A DNA stretch of 64,000 nt from Rippkaea orientalis PCC 8801 (GTDB lineage Bacteria > Cyanobacteriota > Cyanobacteriia > Cyanobacteriales > Microcystaceae): assembly GCF_000021805.1 (NCBI RefSeq), contig NC_011726.1, forward strand, positions 124,001-188,000. Direction: 5' to 3'. This document shows positions 60,290 through 64,000 of the stretch, in pieces (the stretch's first letter is position 1; every line of letters begins with the position of its first letter). Both the position numbers and the translations under genes were made by a program. The notes under the pieces were generated by a model. It made no database searches. It worked only from the letters and a program-made list of their open reading frames with translations, and was not told the DNA's origin.

Positions 60290-60664
60290 ATGAATACCCT
60301 TTACGAACGATTAGGAGGAGAAGCTGCTATTAATTTAGCAGTGGATAAGTTTTATCAAAAAGTTTTAGCAGATGAGCGAATTAATCATTTTTTTGCTAAC
60401 CTCGATATGAAGCAACAGATAAAGCATCAAAAAGCTTTTATGACCTATGCTTTTGGAGGAGGTAACAACTGGAATGGACGCTCAATGAGGCAAGCACATC
60501 AAAAACTCGTAGAAGAAAAGGGATTAACGGACATTCATTTTGATGCAGTTGCTGAGGACTTAGTAGCGACTTTAGTTGAACTGAAAATCCCTCAGGAATT
60601 GATTGATGAAGTGGTACAAATTGTCGGTTCAGTAAGCCACCGTAACGACGTATTAAACCGTTGA
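60290..60664 (+). CDS. glbN: Group 1 truncated haemoglobin (GlbN)
   Basis: 124 aa, matching the 124-residue Synechocystis GlbN in length. The three key histidines fall at the same numbers: H46 (distal, in KHQKAF), H70 (proximal, in RQAHQKL) and H117 (in SVSHRND). In Synechocystis and Synechococcus 7002, H46 and H70 hold the haem iron on both sides and H117 bonds covalently to the haem vinyl group. So this protein should also form a covalent haem. Likely role: protection against reactive nitrogen or oxygen. TTTTTGAGGAC ends about 9 bases before the ATG. Confidence 0.95.
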   Translation: MNTLYERLGGEAAINLAVDKFYQKVLADERINHFFANLDMKQQIKHQKAFMTYAFGGGNNWNGRSMRQAHQKLVEEKGLTDIHFDAVAEDLVATLVELKIPQELIDEVVQIVGSVSHRNDVLNR

Positions 60665-60719
60665 TTACTAATATGAAATGGATGAAAAATGCTATCTAAG
60701 GTCTGTAGGGGGGGTTTAT

Positions 60720-60826
60720 CTATAGCATTTCTCCCTCTGATGGGATACACTTAACACCTAGATGGTTTACGGGCGTGGAAACCACGCCCCTACATTGTAT
60801 CTCACGAGCATGAAAATTGCTATAGA
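60720..60826. mobile_element. MITE-like element, copy 2
   Basis: CTATAGCA (60720-60727) and TGCTATAG (60819-60826) form the inverted ends; the interior repeats TCTGATGGGATACACTTAAC, ACCTAGATGGTT and GGAAACCACGCCCCTAC as in copy 1. A third, partial copy (60827-60861: TATAGCATTTCTCCCTCTGA and on) follows immediately and stops at the end of the M48 gene. Confidence 0.75.
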
Positions 60827-60860
60827 TATAGCATTTCTCCCTCTGATGAGATACACTTAA

Positions 60861-62759
60861 CTAATTTTCTGGAGATTTTTGGTCTTTATTTTCTGGCTTC
60901 TTGGGTGTATCAGTTCCTTCTTTTTCTTGCTTATAAGCAGCTAACAAATTAGCTACTTTTTGCCGGATTTGGTAATGTTTTTCCATGCCTTCATAGGCAT
61001 AGCGATTAAAATTGTAACGAACAATTTCCTTTTCAAGATATTTAACGCGATCGCTGGTTTCTGGGTGGGAAGATAACCAAGCAGGGGGACTATTTTTATC
61101 CTCACTCTTCAAAATCAGCATTAAATTTCTCAGTCCATCAGCAGCATAACCACTAGCTGCTAGTAACCGAGTCCCAAACTGATCCGCTTGTTGTTCCATC
61201 TCTCGGCTATAGCTGAGAACAATTAAATTTCCTGCGAGTCCCCCGACGTAGGGGATATATTCAATAACACTCCCCGTAAAACTGCTTTGGGTCATCTGTT
61301 GAAATCCGTGGGAAAGAACCGTATGGGCTAATTCATGGGCAATTAACCCCGCGATTTCTGCTTCTGAGTTGGTTTTAGCGATCGCCCCAGCATTAATAAA
61401 AATTTTCCCTCCAGGCAAAGCAAAGGCGTTTAAAGTTTCATCCATAACGATGTAAAATTCATACTTAAACTCATCCCGTCCCGCAATCGATGCTAATTTA
61501 TGACCAATTCCATTAATATATTGCACCACGTCAGGATCATCCATTAGCTTTAATTGCTTTTTCAATCCATTGGCATAATTTTCACCGATTGTTGATTCTC
61601 CTTGGAATAATAAATAACCCGTTTCTAATGTAGAAAGGGGGGCAAAAACATTCCCCATCAAAGCGACTCCAATACCACTCATAACGGCATTACCCACTAA
61701 ATTCCAGGTCATATTTCCCCGTAATTTATCTTGGTAACGGCTTAAATTCTCATCAGCTAATTTCTTAAATTCAGCCGCCCGAAAGTGGTCTTGATTAAAC
61801 AGGAAAAACTGACGGGCTGTTAGGGACGCATTTAACCAATTTTCGGCTGCTTGATCCGCTTTAATTTTAGCAGCTACTAACTCAGCTTCATTGGGATAAA
61901 GACTCACAGCCGTCTCTAAAACTTTTAAAGCTTCTTGTCGATTTTCTTCACTTTCAAGGACTTGATAATAATGCAAATGCCCTGGAATAAATTCCGGGTA
62001 TTGCTGCGTCAAAAGTTTCAATGAACCTAATTTTTTACTTTTATAAATCGGATTTTCTTGTAAACTTTCTTGATATAATCTCCAGTAAACACTGCCCCCA
62101 GGTAAGAGATATTCAGGCTCATAAATAGGTTCAGCAATCTTCTCTCGATTCACTTCTTTTTGTGCTTCAAAGGGGTCTTTAACCTCACGATACAACCGTT
62201 CAGCTAGTAAGGTGTCCCCACAACGATAGAGATGATCAGCTTTAGCTATGGTCTGATAACGAGCGATTTCTTCAGGTGAAGGCGCATTTTCTGTTATTTC
62301 TTCGGTATTTTCAATAACTTCTCCCCTCGGTTGCGGAGGAACAGGGTGTTTCTCTTGAGTAATGACTTGATCTGACGCTGAAGAAGAATCAGTGGTTTTT
62401 TGAGCAACAGTTTGTACAGGGGAACTAGGAAAAGTAAATTCAGGAAAAGCTGCGTCACAACTTGCTACTGAAGTTTCTTGTTCTACTGTGGATGATTCTT
62501 GCGGTTTTTCAGTTTCTGTGGTGTTTGATTCCGGTTTAGGGGATTTTTGGCTTTCGGTTTGCTTTTTCGGGACGGTTGCGTCTGAAAGGAGGTTATCTTC
62601 AAAAACAGAATCATTAAGATAAAATGAGGATGAAGAATCTAAATTTGACCAGTTATCTTGATATTTTTGAACATACAAAGGAATTTCTTGAGCTAATACC
62701 GTTGAATTGGGGATTAATATCCCCATGATTAATAAAGGAATAGACCAGCGAATATTCAT
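60861..62759 (-). CDS. TPR-containing M48 metalloprotease
   Basis: 632 aa from ATG 62759 (AGGTG upstream; a GTG at 62768 is the alternative). Signal peptide (about 1-23), a Ser/Pro/Glu-rich linker to about 165, helical TPR-like repeats about 165-350 (HLHYYQVLESEENRQEALKV), then a membrane-proximal M48 domain with HELAHTVLSHG and the third ligand in YSREMEQQADQFG. Such proteins (BepA-like) help outer-membrane protein assembly or degrade misfolded ones. The C terminus is Lys/Glu/Pro-rich. It is the larger relative of the gene at 3393. Confidence 0.92.
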   Translation of the reverse strand: MNIRWSIPLLIMGILIPNSTVLAQEIPLYVQKYQDNWSNLDSSSSFYLNDSVFEDNLLSDATVPKKQTESQKSPKPESNTTETEKPQESSTVEQETSVASCDAAFPEFTFPSSPVQTVAQKTTDSSSASDQVITQEKHPVPPQPRGEVIENTEEITENAPSPEEIARYQTIAKADHLYRCGDTLLAERLYREVKDPFEAQKEVNREKIAEPIYEPEYLLPGGSVYWRLYQESLQENPIYKSKKLGSLKLLTQQYPEFIPGHLHYYQVLESEENRQEALKVLETAVSLYPNEAELVAAKIKADQAAENWLNASLTARQFFLFNQDHFRAAEFKKLADENLSRYQDKLRGNMTWNLVGNAVMSGIGVALMGNVFAPLSTLETGYLLFQGESTIGENYANGLKKQLKLMDDPDVVQYINGIGHKLASIAGRDEFKYEFYIVMDETLNAFALPGGKIFINAGAIAKTNSEAEIAGLIAHELAHTVLSHGFQQMTQSSFTGSVIEYIPYVGGLAGNLIVLSYSREMEQQADQFGTRLLAASGYAADGLRNLMLILKSEDKNSPPAWLSSHPETSDRVKYLEKEIVRYNFNRYAYEGMEKHYQIRQKVANLLAAYKQEKEGTDTPKKPENKDQKSPEN

Positions 62760-62955
62760 AAATAACACCTTTTTTTAAAACAGAAATATATTAGGGTAAT
62801 TCTAGGAATTTTTTGCTATTGTAGCTATAAAATAAACCTTAAGACCCTTATTCAAAATTCTGAAAAAAACGATTAATTATTAATCATTAGGCTGTCTGAT
62901 TGTATCTCACTAAAAAATGTGTCATTGTCACCCTAAGTTACTCTCAATCATCATC

Positions 62956-63435
62956 CTATAAAGAAGAAGAACTATCGGGAGCTACTTCCCCCCCTGATCT
63001 TCCCCGAACATTTTTTGATTCACTCAATAAATCCCCTAAAGCATCAATGGTAATTCCTGCCTGTTTTCCCGCTTCTTGCAAGGCTTCTTGGAACTTATTA
63101 ATATCTGTTTGATAACCACATAATTGTGCCGTCGTTTGCAGTCCTTGTTTAGCATTTGCCCTAGCACAATCAATTAATTCAGTCCCGGTTAAAGGCATTT
63201 CTCCTGATAAAAGTTTATCTTTTGATTCTCCCCAATAAGCACTATAAGTCCAGGTTTCTTGATTGTTTTTGATTTCCAGTGACCACCGATAAATAGCTGA
63301 TTTGGGGTTAACACCAACTTCGATCAGTTTTGCCCCCATATAATATTCCATCTGATCTTTTGTTCTTTGTTTGATAGCTGGATATTCGTTTCTTTTGAGG
63401 GTACGACTTAAATGCGCTTGGGTAGGTTTAGCCAT
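62956..63435 (-). CDS. Uncharacterised cyanobacterial protein
   Basis: 159 aa. IYRWSLEIKNNQETWTYSAY and MPLTGTELIDCARANAKQG are compact blocks that I cannot place in a named family; the C-terminal 25 residues (SESKNVRGRSGGEVAPDSSS) look disordered. No signal peptide or membrane helix. It is divergent from the dehydrogenase gene at the window edge, about 250 bp away. Confidence 0.6.
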   Translation of the reverse strand: MAKPTQAHLSRTLKRNEYPAIKQRTKDQMEYYMGAKLIEVGVNPKSAIYRWSLEIKNNQETWTYSAYWGESKDKLLSGEMPLTGTELIDCARANAKQGLQTTAQLCGYQTDINKFQEALQEAGKQAGITIDALGDLLSESKNVRGRSGGEVAPDSSSSL

Positions 63436-63685
63436 AGTTGTATCGGAGTTTTTGGGGATTTCGTGAGATAATCAATTGAGAAATATTGCTCGATTTTAGC
63501 CTCATTAGGAGTTCCTAATTTTTAGCTTATCCTATTGTCGTTATTGTCGGCTGATTATTGTTAAAAAATTTTTCGACAAAATCTTACAATATTCTAAACT
63601 AATCTCAAAAAAATTCCAAGGAAGCCTAAAATAATGACTAAAACAGACTGTCTAACAAGTCTTGATCAGTCTAGCAACGATTCAA

Positions 63686-64000
63686 ATGGATTTAACAACA
63701 ACCTATCTGGGACTCACCCTGAAATCTCCTCTAGTGGTGGGATCTTGTGCGCCCCTAACCGAAGACATCGATAACCTAAAACGGATGGAAGACGCAGGGG
63801 CAGCCGCCGTGGTTCTCCATTCTTTTTTTGAAGAACAACTGCGACAAGAACGTTTAGAATTACATCACCATCTGACCTACGGAACAGAAAGCTTTGCTGA
63901 AGCCCTAACCTACTTCCCTGAACCAGAAATTTTTCATATCGGTTCCCAAGAATATCTTAACCATATTCGTCAAGCAAAGGAAATGGTCGATATCCCGATT
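63686..64000 (+). CDS. Dihydroorotate dehydrogenase-like protein, N-terminal part
   Basis: 105 codons are visible and the frame runs off the window end. MDLTTTYLGLTLKSPLVVGS is the FMN-barrel start of the dihydroorotate dehydrogenase family; CAPLTEDIDNLKRMEDAGAA and AVVLHSFFEEQLRQE then PEPEIFHIGSQEYL are typical of the cyanobacterial PyrD-like group that often sits beside pyruvate:flavodoxin oxidoreductase. The role may be orotate synthesis or another dehydrogenation; not decided by this part. Confidence 0.88.
   Translation, partial: MDLTTTYLGLTLKSPLVVGSCAPLTEDIDNLKRMEDAGAAAVVLHSFFEEQLRQERLELHHHLTYGTESFAEALTYFPEPEIFHIGSQEYLNHIRQAKEMVDIPI

Overview
This is chromosomal DNA of a low-GC cyanobacterium, probably a unicellular or simple filamentous relative of the Crocosphaera/Cyanothece/Gloeothece lineages. 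That placement is inferred from gene content and is not proven. The evidence is psaE (photosystem I), chlP (geranylgeranyl reductase), a CpcS/CpeS-type phycobiliprotein lyase, cyanobacteria-restricted small families (DUF2605/DUF2973, COP23, DUF6391), two primary-type sigma factors, a GlbN-type haemoglobin, many GCGATCGC (HIP1) octamers and several heptamer short tandem repeats.

Layout. 1-12.6 kb: small membrane and DUF2283 proteins, Der GTPase, a Uma2 protein, an M48 protease, a QueD-type synthase, a Ser/Thr kinase, lysA, the cdaA-uppS pair, a DUF6391 protein, psaE and mutM. 12.7-18.3 kb: one giant outer-membrane protein, with an N-terminal inverse-autotransporter-like barrel and a beta-helical passenger made of 357-bp repeats; its ribosome-binding site is complementary to the known Yfr1 small-RNA motif. 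18.9-27 kb: mostly housekeeping genes (pepP, an esterase, DUF2973/DUF2605, an LptF/LptG permease, SDR, TPR, lspA, bioY, bioB). 27.3-33 kb: an accessory stretch with a Met-rich zinc-ribbon protein, a tandem duplication of a small membrane protein, DUF29, XisH/XisI, a PEP-CTERM protein, a dead DUF29-like gene and an orphan TnpB.

33.3-47.8 kb: rpoD with a long upstream region carrying a CRP-type box, then divergent PAP2, crtE, an ABC1 kinase, a PP2C phosphatase, a TIR/DUF4062-like-GUN4 fusion, a group 2 sigma factor and priA. 47.8-51.7 kb: a dense toxin-antitoxin cluster in which four of five toxin genes are broken, each by a different lesion, while all the antitoxin genes are open; HicAB alone is intact. 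Copies of a dispersed repeat lie between these genes. 51.7-64 kb: a GAF-EAL gene of foreign base composition, chlP, secreted COP23 and EF-loop proteins, a phycobiliprotein lyase, mobA, tilS, glbN flanked by two MITE-like elements, a TPR-M48 protease, and the start of a dihydroorotate-dehydrogenase-like gene that runs off the end.

Two themes recur. Small palindromic or heptameric repeats sit at gene ends and often supply the stop codon (queD, mobA, the EAL gene, a toxin pseudogene). Regulatory signals visible by eye are the Yfr1-complementary ribosome-binding site, the CRP box with a correctly spaced -10 hexamer upstream of rpoD, and several terminator-like hairpins. All gene calls rest on reading the translated sequence; no database search was possible.
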